Shown here in pieces: positions 12,079 to 22,557 of a stretch of DNA of 64,000 bases; position 1 is the first letter of the stretch; every line of letters begins with the position of its first letter. The notes beneath the pieces were generated by a model. That model searched no databases, was not told the DNA's origin, and was given only the letters and a program-made list of their open reading frames with translations. The position numbers were made by a program, and so were the translations under genes. The stretch is from Amorphophallus konjac (Eukaryota; Streptophyta; Magnoliopsida; Alismatales; Araceae), in NCBI GenBank assembly GCA_022559845.1, contig JAHNEJ010001089.1, positions 1 to 64,000 of the forward strand, read 5' to 3'.

Positions 12079-13850
12079 CATTCCACTAGCTTGGCTAGTC
12101 AGGGTTCCCGGCGTGCGCGAGGCACTTGACCGGGTGGAGTTGTCATGCTCACTCTGTGGAAGGTGCGCGTGAATTTTCGATTATTGTATGTTGTGCTTGT
12201 GTTTTATTCCGCTATTTTTCCTATTATGATTGTGCTCCCTTGTGCCTGTGTTTTACGAGGTGTGTTCAGGGGTTCCCGGAAGAGTCTTGTCCGTTGGCCG
12301 TGGAGCTGCCAGTGAGGGCTACATGGTTGTTCATCATCATGTCTTGGTGCGTAGGCGCTGGCAGCTCATGCTAAATTAGGCGAGTAGAGTCATCAGCAGT
12401 CTTTGGGGTGCCGTGTTGTAAGGATGGTGTGGGGGTCTCTCTAGGTGCCATGTTGTTTAAGGCCTGCGTTTGTAGGTGGATTGCCTTGGCGGATGCCAGG
12501 TTTCCCTCGTTTCTGCGGCTTTGTTGGTGTAGAGTTGCACAATGGAAGTGTGGTGGGTTGATAACCCACGGGCTCCAGGATCGGATCAGGAGTGGATTAT
12601 GGCATATGTTTCATGTTAAGCAGGTTCTGGAGGCCCTGGAGTCGGTTGAAGAAAGTTGCTCTTGGGTGTGGAGCGGTGTCTAGCAGTGTGAATGGCCTTG
12701 GTCGCCGTGCGTAGGTGTGCTGGGTGGTGCTGGCAGCATTGAGAATCGGGAAGCTTGGCGGTGCAGTGGTCGGTTCAGGTTGTTTGTTGCACCAGTTTTC
12801 CCTTGAATTGTGTCACGTGGCTTAGGGTGGAGCCACTTGGCGATCGATATTGGAAGCAGGTCGTGGCCTTTTGGATCGGTTGTCTGGCGCTGGTGTTCAG
12901 CGCTCAGGAATGAGCATGGGAGATAACCGACTTTGGTCGGTGGGGATGTTCTAGAGGTGGATCCGAGGAGTGAGAGGTCGGTGTTGGCAGGGAGACCTCA
13001 TGCGGATGTTGTGTCGGGTAATCGAGAAGTTGTTGGGATTGTTAAGCACCCTGAAGAGAGGTGGTTTATTGCGCCGGTTGTTCGGCGGACTTGAGCTTCG
13101 AGATCGATCGAGAGATGAGGCGGTTGTGGATGGAGTGCTTGTCTGTGGAAAGACTCGAGAGAGTTTGGAGTAGGGTGCACTTGGTGGTGTCAGGATCCAG
13201 ATTGTGGTGTTTCCTTGGCTCGGAAGGAGTTATGCAAGTGATCGATGTGCGTGTGTGGGCGCTAAGAGTTGGCTATTGTGCGTGGTGGTTCCCGGATGGT
13301 GAAGCCCGGGTGGTTGTTCGAAAGGTGCCCCTTGGTGTTGTTGTTGCCCGGTCGGGCATTGGTTTTGGACCGGTGTCAGTTGGGGGGTATTGTGGCGTTC
13401 GGCTCAAGAGTGTGTGTCGCTGGCGGTGCTGAGCCGACGGAAGAGTTGTGGCCAATTGTGCTTGCTAGTGAGGTTGTCATCTGAGGATGAGACGTGAGGT
13501 GCTTCTCATGGGGTGTGCTCAGGGTCCCGTAGCTAGGAAGCTATTGACCCGAGTTGGTGTTAATTGTAGTCCTTCCATTGTGGATTGTATGTTTATCCGC
13601 GTGTAGCGTGTTTTGGGGGTGCTATGCCCTTGGAAGTTTTGAGGGTGCTGAGGTGATGCCGGACTTATTGGTTTCGTGTACCCCGATCGGTGCGGGGTCT
13701 GGCGTGCTTGGTATGGTGGAGCGCGAGGGCTCATGTGGTTGTGCTGGTCTGGCGGTGTCCCTCAATGCTAGTCGTGTGGTGTGCAACATGGTGGTGCTGT
13801 GACCATGCCATTGGGTGAGTCCTTCCTTCTGAGTTCTGTGCATTGTCCTA
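12079..13850 (+). other. Element C internal remainder, no recognisable pol
   Basis: About 1.8 kb between the gag remnant and the polypurine tract. Short frames on both strands show none of the protease DSG, RT xxDD, RNase H or integrase motifs. Either pol has been deleted and replaced, as in non-autonomous elements, or it has decayed beyond recognition. Confidence 0.5.
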
Positions 13851-13885
13851 ATTTCGAGGATGAAATTTCTATAAGGAGGGAGGGC
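13851..13885 (+). other. Polypurine tract and conserved 3' motif of C
   Basis: ATTTCGAGGATGAAATTTC followed by TATAAGGAGGGAGGGC directly before the 3' LTR. The same ATTTCGAGGATGAAATT plus purine tract precedes the 3' LTR of F on the minus strand, linking the two families. Confidence 0.85.
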
Positions 13886-14850
13886 TGTAATATCCCAGAT
13901 TTTTAGATCATATTTTTCCCTATTTCGGATCTATTTCTGGTGGAGGAATTGATTTTAAACCGTCTGGAATTGAATTTGGATCGAATTACGGCTTTTTTAG
14001 GATTTTTATATGAATAAACGAATTTCATGTTAATAGAATGGGTGTTTATGCAATTTCAGCTCTGGGAGGGTTAGGGAGCAATCCCTAATTCTCTTTTTCT
14101 TCTCTCCCGTGAGCACCCCATTCCCCATCTGGCCGATCGCGAGCTTCCTCCCCCATCTGACTGTGACGTCCTCCTCCCTCTCCGACTGCAGATGGCGAGC
14201 CGAGGTGTTGGCGTGGCGGTGATGTGGCGACGTGGCAAGCGTGGCGAGCATGGCGATGGTGGTTCATGGCGAGCTCGTGGCCGTTCGTCGTTCGTGCATA
14301 GGAGATTGGAATTTTTTGTGGTATTTTCGACGGTAAAGCTTCGAGAGAGGTAGGGGACGGATCCTTACCTCCCTTCTTACATTCCCCATGGTCTCTAGGC
14401 CGTGGAGAGGTCGAGAGGGGTGTATTTCATGTCGGGAGGGTTAAATGCATGTTTAGGGTTTGAGTACTGGATCTAACAATTCTCCGAGGTTTTGATGGCT
14501 TGGAGGCCTTCTTTTGATGCTAGAGGGGTAGGGGGTTGAGTTCCCCGTGTTTTCCCCATCACTTGGGGGTGATTGGGGCATAGAATAGGTTTTCTTGCGG
14601 AGTTTGCCGTTTTCAGCCTCAGAAGGAGGTTGTGATCGTACCAGAGACCGTTTCTGCAGGAGGCGGCTAGTTGGGGATCGCCACTTGTCTGGAGTCAGTT
14701 CCAGGTAGTGGCCTTGCAACTGACCGCTACCTGATGGCAACGATCAGGCCAAGACCGCCACCTGGCGGGGTCGACGTGCCCTCGGTGGGCGCGTCAATGC
14801 GCTTTGCGTGGGGTCCCGGGGTTGCGGCCATCCCCAGACTGCATCCTTCA
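13886..14850 (+). mobile_element. Element C 3' LTR, left part
   Basis: Begins TGTAATATCCCAG and matches 8299-9250 closely. It stops at ...GCATCCTTCA where element D is inserted; CTTCA (14846-14850) is one half of D's target-site duplication. Continues at 57272. Confidence 0.93.
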
Positions 14851-15370
14851 TGTAACACCCCAGATTTTTTTTCTAAGAATTTTTTTTATTAAATATAATT
14901 ACAAAGCAATTAAAAATGGCTTAATGGGCTAATAAGAAGGAATTAGGGATTTATTTTAATCCATCTAAAGCCCAATATTGATAAAAAGTCAACCCCAACT
15001 CAAATAGACCCAAAGACCCAATTCCAAGACCGTTTAGACCCAAGCCCATTAATAAAAACATAAATTGAGTAATTTATGGATTTAAAATGAGATAGATACA
15101 TCAATTAGGGGATAAATAGGAAATAATAGGAAAATCTAAAATTTTTGAATTACGAGACCGCCAGGTTCACCTTAGCAGTCTGGTTATGATCGCTAAACAA
15201 CCCCAGATCCGTGAGTTATAGAAACTTGAAGAGCTTGGATCTTTGGCTACCAAATCACATTGGATCGAAACTACCTAGCATGGAAGACTCTCTAGAACCC
15301 TCTAGGGATCAACTCTACTTCAATTTAGGACTCAAGGTTCGATCTAATCCCTCAAACCCTAGGTAAACCA

Positions 15371-15378
15371 TATAAATA
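15371..15378 (+). promoter_or_regulatory. Element D LTR TATA box
   Basis: TATAAATA, predicting a start near 15400. The 3' LTR copy has AATAAATA at 20040, a weakened box. Confidence 0.6.
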
Positions 15379-15430
15379 GACCTTAACTTCGACCCATGCG
15401 AACCCTAATGTTGGATCGCATATTTCGAAG

Positions 15431-17796
15431 GTAAGGAGACATCTTCTCATATTAGTTCTTTTGAACTTTATGTTCTCCTTAATTTTATCTAACTTCCCTC
15501 AAATTTTCGTGATAGAAGACCCAGCCGTTGAAGAATTAGGGCGTCTGCAAGTCGCTGGTTCGCAACAGACTGCATAGGAACCGGTGCACCAGTCCAGTGA
15601 AGATCAGAAAATTAGAAGTCCAAATCGAGGTATTTAGAAATCGGTCCTTTAAAACTTTCTGTTTCCCTTTGTATCTTCTACCTATCCTCCAATTTTCATA
15701 AATTTAGGTCAAGAGGATCGGGAGATAGACGGACGGGAAGTTGCTGGTTTGGCACATGACGTGCAGGAACTAGGGTTTACTTTCAGTCAGAAATTTGAAG
15801 TCTAGGGACTAAATCAAAGGTAGGTTATCTCATGAAATGGCTAAATTAACGTGTTAAGAATAAAAGCTCTCTGTTCCCTCCTATTTTCATTGATTGTACA
15901 TGACGAATTTAATGTTTTATTATGACTGCGCATGCATGATCCTTACAACATGTTATCCTTATACCCTTTAACCAAAGATGATAATTCTTGTTTAATTCAT
16001 GTCCAATCATGCATCCTAGTCGATAAAAACATGTTAGCATGCTTTACCCTTCCAGTACTCATTAGTTTCATGCATAAATTTTTCTAGAAATTAGCCATGT
16101 ACCTCGGGTTTACTTCTGTTGGTTACCGGGAATAAACGGTCTCTACTAGACCACCAGATGTATGTAATGACAATGCGATAGACTGCTAAGCTTCTACACG
16201 CGGTCCTCAAATGACCGCTAGGCTTTGTCTATTCTCTGCAACTTGTTAACTCCAAACAGATTATAGATTGACCCTATTAAACATATGTTAAGCCTAGATA
16301 ATTAGGCCTTATTCCTGGTTGTAACTATACCTTTATGAACTTGGTTATATTATGCACTAAACATGTTGGGTTTCATGTCTCTCATATTTTAAATACCTTT
16401 TTTCAACTTATGTTAATTTCATGCCAAAAGCATATACTCTTGTATTTACCTTAAATTTCATATGGTTCATGGACTTGTCTAGTTTGATTTGATCGTTGTT
16501 TTATCACGATCCTTTCTCATCTAGAGTTATTTCTTATGTACATGGCACGTATTCTAGTATGATGTTATTAGATACACTTTGCTCTTATAAGCACACAATC
16601 TTGGACTTGTGATCCTCTCCGTTGGATATTCCTTCCACCCAACTAGGTGATCTTGTTGTAAGACCTCCATAAGTCTCCGCGAGCTTGGGATTCCCACTAG
16701 GACGCCGAGCAGGTTGTACCCTCAAAACCCAATGGTCTAGAGAGCACTTTATCGAAGTTTTCTGTGTTCTGGATCTTAGCGGCCATCCATTAGACCGCTA
16801 GAGTCTAGTAATGGCCATTCACTTCGTCAAAGATGCCTAGCGACCCTGCCATGACCGCAAGGTTTCAGAGATTTCGCTGCGTCGACACTTTCTTTCTTCA
16901 TGCGTCGACTCTGTCATTAAACGGTCCAGTACTAATCGCTAATTCCACTAAATGGTCCAATCTTGACCGCAAGTGTCCTCAGTGTTCTTAACCCAAGGTT
17001 TAACCTAAGGGGTGATTTTCCTATAATCCTAGATGGTCTATTGATTGTCTAGAACCTAACGTCTTACTCAATACGCCACTAATGAATTATGGAAGTTAAG
17101 GAATGTACCGTTATGCTGCCGAATTTCTCCCGTAGCATGACCTTGTTTTAATTCTTCTTTGAACTCTCATGTCCTTAATTTGAAGCATTCTTACCTTGAT
17201 ATTGTTATCATGAGCATATTATTTGAATTGTTAAATTATTGGCAGAGCTTTATTGTTATACTCATGGAAGTAGTTAGATTTATAACGTGAAGATGCAGAT
17301 CGGGCACTGATTGTGTCCAAGGGCTCGACTCTAGCCCCCTCGGTTGATTGACGGAAAACATGCTATAAACCATGGGGTATGATGAACATGGGCGTCGCAT
17401 TGCACTAGGAGCACTTTCTTTTATAAATGAGTGAAAACCACGAGGCTCTCTTGTAATTATCACTTGCTTGTTACATGACATTCTAGTGCATAGCCTTTAT
17501 GGTTATGGAAAGTGAAAGGTGCATTCTCGTTAAGTGCTTGCACATTCTTGTTCGTGAAAGGCCACATTCTATTCTTGCTTGATCGTATTATCAACCTACA
17601 TGAACTCTCATATCTTATTCTTGATCATATCTGGTTACTTGTGTTACTTCGGTTTACACCGCATGTTTTATCGTATTTCATTATCTTATTTTTCCTAGAA
17701 CTAAGATGCTAATTGCTTAAATATTTGCCTTCATGTTGATACGAAGATACCTACTGGGCAAGTGTGCTCATTCTCTACTTTTTCAATCTTTTTCAG
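15431..17796 (+). other. Predicted intron within the LTR of D
   Basis: Strong donor AAG/GTAAGG ~30 bp after the predicted start, and acceptor CTTTTTCAG/GA. It would remove ~2.4 kb, including the inverted-pair arrays. The 3' LTR keeps the donor (GT at 43506), while its acceptor has decayed to ATTTAG (45874). Inference only. Confidence 0.35.
16130..17000. repeat. Inverted-pair clusters in D LTR
   Basis: Two clusters: 16130-16235 (AACGGTCTC-TACTAGACC and GCGGTCCTCAAATGACCGC) and 16780-17000 (AGCGGCCAT...ATTAGACCGCTAG, GCGACC...TGACCGC). The 3' LTR copy at 44205-44300 preserves GGTCTC-TACTAGACCGCC, GCGATAGACCGC and GCGGTCCTCAAATGACCGC. Confidence 0.65.
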
Positions 17797-18132
17797 GAAA
17801 TTGTAGTGGGTCGGATTCAGACTATTTAAGTGATGGATCCGAGAGCTATTAAAGAAAGAGCGAAGCCTTAGTTGTCATTGGTCATTAGTCAAGAGTCGAT
17901 TATGTAATTTTCCATTTTATTGAGTCTAGTTAGTCCAAGAGTCAAGAGTCAACCTTATGTACTTTTGATTATTACTTAAATAAAGTAAAGATTTTATCCA
18001 AATATTGTGCATTCATTTCTTATGTGTGAATGTGTTAGCGCTCTGATTATATTACTCACTTGAGGCATACTAGCTGACTGTCCACGTTCCCGATCGTTTC
18101 CGCTGCATAATCTCGGGGCATGACAGTTAAAG

Positions 18133-18144
18133 TGGTATCAGAGC
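18133..18144 (+). other. Primer-binding site (tRNA-Met) of D
   Basis: TGGTATCAGAGC, exact match to the initiator tRNA-Met complement, 7 bp after the LTR end. Confidence 0.93.
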
Positions 18145-18362
18145 CTAGGCATAAGTAAGTCCTAGGAAAATGTCATGTCATAGGTTAAGTCCAAGGTTAA
18201 GGGCCCATTCCTAAGAACTAAGGAAGGGATTTCCAAACCCATGTGAGATCGGGTAGAGCCCAGGATGAGATAGTCAATTAGAATTTATCTTTAGGACAAT
18301 TCCCCTTCACTCTATAGGAATTAACATATTGTTCTTCTTCTCAAGTACCCCCCATCCTCATA

Positions 18363-19419
18363 ATGGCTCACCATGTCAACTCGGATGAGATGCAACAAAC
18401 TATTGCGGGTCTTACCCAAGCTGGCGCCAGGGCTGGCGCGGGAAATTTACGTGGGAATTTCTGGAGTTTAAATCTTCCCTAATTCTTTGGATCTGCCAAC
18501 CCCGACGAAGCAGAAAATTGGATAGATGAAATGAACCGTATATTTGAGGTCATGCAATGCACTGACCAAGAGAAGATCTGTCTCGCCATATTTCAACTAA
18601 ACAAGGATGCGCGCACTTGGTGGAAGGCACAACCTCAAAATCCACAGCTTACATGGGAGGAATTTCTTACACTCTTCCATGCAAAGTACTTCTCCGAGCA
18701 CGTCAAGGAGAGGAAGGCGGCGGAATTTGCCTCCCTAAGGCAAGGGATGATGTCCGTGGCGGAGTACAAACTTCAATTCGCTCGGCTGGCCCCGTATGCT
18801 CCTCATTTGGTTAGTACCGACTTATTAAAGGCTAATCGATTCACGGATTGACTAAGGCCCGGCTTTATTTAACAACTTGGGTCTCAAAATATCCGCACAT
18901 ATATGGAGATGGTCCAACGGGCACATTTATGTGAAAGGACCCTGGAGAAGGTAGAAAAGCTCTAGGGGAAAGAAGAAAAGTCGGGTCAAAAACATGATAG
19001 GCGAGAGGAAAAAGAAGAAAGATTTAGTATCACAGAAGATGACGAACCCCATCACAACAAGAGGTCCCGCAATGGCCGGGAATGGTAAAAGAAAAAGAAA
19101 TGGTAACGGGAAAAGCAATGGCAATGGTAATGGAAAGAGTAAAAGAGCTAAGGAGGAGGAGGAAAAGCAAGTCATGGCGGCTTGCTCATTTTGTGAGAAG
19201 TTCGGGCACACAGCCGAAGAATGTTGGAAGTGTCTCGGTGCTTGTCTTAAGTGTCGTAGTCGGGAACATCGCTTACCCATGTGTCCTCTCATAAAGGAGC
19301 AATCTTTAAGAGATAACAATGGATGCGGGCGACGAGGCCGACTAAATGCCATCTTGGATGATGAAGATAAAGCGATCAAAGGTACCATCTTGACCCATTC
19401 ATATTCGTCAATTGCCTAA
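18363..19419 (+). pseudogene. Element D gag (broken)
   Basis: Capsid and nucleocapsid protein that would assemble particles and bind element RNA. The ATG at 18363 opens MAHHVNSDEMQQ; an in-frame TAA near 18480 interrupts a stretch resembling the usual start of the Gypsy capsid domain. From 18531 the capsid domain is clear (A-R-T-W-W, then F-x-x-K-Y-F, and L-R-Q-G-M-x-S-V-x-E-Y). A stop at 18849 and a frameshift follow. The second frame (18994-19419) has a Lys/Gly/Asn basic linker, CCHC knuckle C-S-F-C-E-K-F-G-H-T-A-E-E-C, and a second, C-L-K-C-R-S-R-E-H-R-L-P-M-C. No protease or RT follows: the LTR begins 80 bp later. Confidence 0.85.
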
Positions 19420-19484
19420 ATTATTGGTATAATTAATCACACTCTTCCTAAAACTCATACACTGAATTTGGGGATCAAATTCTC

Positions 19485-19500
19485 TTTAAGTGGGGGAGGG
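19485..19500 (+). other. Polypurine tract of D
   Basis: TTTAAGTGGGGGAGGG abutting the 3' LTR start at 19501. Confidence 0.85.
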
Positions 19501-20072
19501 TGTAACACCCCAGATTTTTTTAAAGAATTTTTTTTGATTAAATATACTTAATAAGAAATTAAAAATAACTTAATGGGCTAATAAGGAATTAGGGATTTAT
19601 TTTAATCCATCTCAAGCCTTATATTGATCAAAAGGTTAAGCCCAACTCAAATAGACCCAAAGACCTAATTCCAAGATCGTTTAGACCCAAGCCCATTAAT
19701 GAAAATGTAAATTGAGTAATTTATGGATTTAAAATGGGGTATATACATCAATTAGGGGATAAATAGAAAATAATAGGAAAATTCAAATTTTTCGTAGTAA
19801 GCGCTACCTAGCGGTCTATCGCGAGACCGCCAGGTTCACCTTAGCGGTCCGATTATGATCGCTAAACAACCCCAGATCCAAGAGTTATAGAAACCTGAAA
19901 AGCTTGGATCTTTGGCAACCAAATCACCTTAGATCGAAGCTACCTAGCATGGAAGACTCTCTAGAACTCTCTAGGGATCAACTCTACCTCAATTTAGGAC
20001 TCTAGGTTCGATCTAATCCCTCAAACCTTAGGTAAACCCAATAAATAGACCCTAACTTCAACCCATGTGAAC
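19501..20072 (+). mobile_element. Element D 3' LTR, piece 1
   Basis: Begins TGTAACACCCCAG as in the 5' LTR. Interrupted at 20072, ~25 bp downstream of the weakened TATA box, by element E. TGAAC (20068-20072) pairs with CGAAC (43474-43478) as E's target duplication. It keeps the hairpin at 19811-19830 that is deleted from the 5' LTR. Confidence 0.92.
19811..19830. repeat. 7-6-7 hairpin motif in D
   Basis: Perfect 7-bp arms GCGGTCT and AGACCGC around ATCGCG. Same arm length and loop length as motifs in other families of the window. Confidence 0.85.
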
Positions 20073-20824
20073 TGTTCAGTTATGGTTTTGATGATAACTA
20101 AACTTAATGTGTGATTGAGTGATGATAACTAAACTTATGGTTGATTGCACATGTTCTTGATGACTGTGTACATTCATGTTTAAATATGATTGAGATGATA
20201 AATGGGAACGGTACATGGTCTTTATTCTTGATTGATTGAATTGGTTTTACAAGAGGCAAGAGGTTTCATAATCTCTTTAATGTGAACAAGCATAGTATTA
20301 AACCTTGTCTATCTTGATTGCAGGATCAAACATCATGACGATTGCTTGGAAGGTAAAACAAACATGTGGATAAGCACATTGCTATCTACAATCTAACACA
20401 AGTGGTAAACCATGTCCACACTCGTCAAGAACCTCTGGTAAGGCTATGGCATCCTCAATTCTGGTAAAGCAATCAAAGATGACTTGCCTCCATGGGAAGT
20501 TGATTTGGTTTGATGTGCAAAGGCTCCCTACGCCTTAACATATGGATTTGTTTGTTGTTGGAACTATTGACTTAACAGTGATCAATAAACTGAAAGACTC
20601 TCAAATGGTTTTCATACTCAACTCTTACTTCCTCTTAATGGTTTGCATCAAGCTCATGCATTCATTATATGGATGGTTGAACTATAGTTCTAATCAATTA
20701 TCTATGTTCTTGCAGGTCAAAACACTCAGTATAAATCCATAAGTTCAAAGGAGTTTGAATCCACGGACAACAAATGGGTTTAAGGGGATCGATGTTTGAA
20801 ATCTAGAAAATTCCAGATTTCGAT

Positions 20825-20930
20825 CGACCGCGAGCTTAGCGGCGGTCGACCGATTTTCCCAGCACCAAAAACTGCAATTCCTATAAAATTCCGGTCGCCC
20901 GCCCCATGCTACAGGTCGATCGCCAGCCCC
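20825..20930. repeat. GGTCGACC-type inverted pairs in E LTR
   Basis: GGTCGACCG and CGATCGACCGCGAGCTTAGCGGCGGTCGACCG-type segments, then CGGTCGCCCGCC ... GGTCGATCGCC. The 3' LTR copy is at 41715-41825. They lie upstream of the TATA box, unlike the arrays in C, D and F. Confidence 0.6.
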
Positions 20931-21064
20931 GATGCAGCCTTGTTTGACTTTGTAATTCAAGCTCGTGGAGAGGAATCTTCACCCATTTGTTTAATCCCAA
21001 TGACCCCAATTACACCATGATTTGTGGATCTGGTCTGGGACTTGTCTATTGACCACCCTAGATG

Positions 21065-21072
21065 TATAAAAA
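21065..21072 (+). promoter_or_regulatory. Element E LTR TATA box
   Basis: TATAAAAA; the 3' LTR copy reads GTCTAAAAA near 41958, so that copy has lost it. Confidence 0.5.
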
Positions 21073-21121
21073 CATCTCTTTGTGGTCATAAACCCTAATG
21101 ACTCTCACAACAAGAAGAGGG

Positions 21122-21590
21122 GATCAAGGTGGCTATCAAGGGAGAAGAGAGGTGTTACTATAGATGTGAATAGTGATCCGTGGATCAACTCTTCATCCAG
21201 GAGCTGAAGATTCAAGGTGCATATGAAGCCATCAACTTCCAATGAATTGAAGAAGCAAGCAACCAACAAAGAGAGATCAAGGGGGAAGCTATCAAGGCAA
21301 GAAGAAGGTTGCTGCAACTCTTGTGAACAATACTCCGTCCAGCAAGTTCTTCATTCAATTGGAGCCATTCTAGCACCATCTGAAGCCAAGGAACTTCCAA
21401 TCAAGAGAATAACCATCCAAGAGCTTCAAAGGAAGATCAAGAGGGTGCTATCCAAGGAGGAAGAAGAAGGGTACTGTAGCCGTGAACAGTACTCTATGCA
21501 GCAAGTGTTCTTCATCCATTCTCAAGTCATTGAAGGCATATTTGAAGCCAACCTCCTCCAAAGAAGAGAAGAGCCAAGCAAGCAAGCAAG
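21122..21590. repeat. Three purine-rich ~155-bp tandem units in E LTR
   Basis: Imperfect units start at 21122, 21275 and 21435, each opening GATCAAG followed by a CTATCAAGG/CTATCCAAGG-like segment, an AAG-rich run, then GTGAA-ARTACTC and a GCAAGT..TTCATCCA segment. Present in both LTRs, just after the TATA box. The Lys/Glu-rich open frames here come from this repeat and are not taken as genes. Confidence 0.65.
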
Positions 21591-22496
21591 GATTACAAGA
21601 AGAGTGGCTAAGGGAGAAAGAAGAGAAGCCAAGCAAGCAAGAAAGGAGAAAAGCTAAGCAAGAACGGATTGAAGCTCCGGTCAAGTGAAGATTGAAGATA
21701 CGTTCAAGATCCGCAACATGCATTCAAGGGGAACCCAAAATAGGAGTTTTCTAAACTAAGCCTCATCGTCTTTATGTTTTGGGTGTTGTATTTGTGTTCG
21801 TCATAAACTGCAAGAACTTGTGTGTGTGTGTGGATCGTTGTTGGATCCATGGCCGTGTGTGTGTGTGTGTGTCATATTTGATATGTGTGTGTGCGTGGAT
21901 CTTCCTAGATCTGCGTTTGTGTGTGTGTGGGTCTATTTAGATCCGTTCCGTCTCGTGTGTGTGGATTGCTGCACTTGTGGCAGCGGGTGTTTGTGTTGGT
22001 GATCCGGTTGTCGGATCATGTTGGAGACTTCATCTCTGTGTGTGTATGTGTGTGTGTATTGGGGCACATCCCCATGTGTGTGTGCAGGTGTCATCCTGCG
22101 TGTGTGGTTGGAGCGTCGTCTCCGTTTGGGGATTTATCCCCGAGTGAAGTCTCACTGGGTTTGGTGAGGGGTGGACGTAGGATTGCCGTTGTTGCATCTG
22201 AACCACCTTAAAAACCGCTGTGTATTGTGTGTTGACTTGTGTGGTTTGGTCCTTTTCCTCTATCTCCATTCTACGTGGGTGTTAGTGTACCTTATTGTTC
22301 TAGATTTATCCACGTTCATCTTGCATAATCTATCTCATCACCATATAGACTATGATAAATCCAATTTGTGATTGAATAGATTTGAATATCTTAATTAGTG
22401 TTTTAACACATATTTTAAAAAGGCCAAAAGTTTTCTTAAAATTGGTAAACACCCAATTCACCCCCTCTTGGGTGTCATTGATCGTGGTACCTCAAT

Positions 22497-22508
22497 TGGT
22501 ATCAGAGC
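22497..22508 (+). other. Primer-binding site (tRNA-Met) of E
   Basis: TGGTATCAGAGC two bases after the LTR end at 22494; exact match. Confidence 0.94.
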
Positions 22509-22557
22509 TAAGACTCAATTTTTTCATAGATCTAACGATCTAGAGAGATCCAGATCA

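Larger units (their letters stand above)
14851..18125 (+). mobile_element. Element D 5' LTR (3275 bp)
   Basis: Closely matches the three 3' LTR pieces in order. Contains TATA (15371-15378), a donor-like GAAG/GTAAGGAGAC (GT at 15431), inverted pairs at 16130-17000, an acceptor-like pyrimidine tract ending TTTTTCAG (17796) and a terminal TGACA. Frames inside it have no recognised domain. Confidence 0.93.
20073..22494 (+). mobile_element. Element E 5' LTR (2422 bp)
   Basis: Matches 40944-43473. Compared with that copy it lacks ~27 bp near the start and most of a GT microsatellite. Contains TATA at 21065-21072, three purine-rich tandem units (21122-21590), GT-rich tracts, and acceptor-like TTGCAG/GATCAAA (about 20320) and TTGCAG/GTCAAA (about 20715). 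Ends GTGGTACCTCA. Confidence 0.92.

Noticed and set aside
21217..21657. Lys/Glu-rich 146-residue frame, with a similar one at 42112-42540
   Set aside because: Lies in both LTRs of E within purine-rich tandem units; the copies differ by indels and no domain is recognisable, so it is a consequence of repeat composition.
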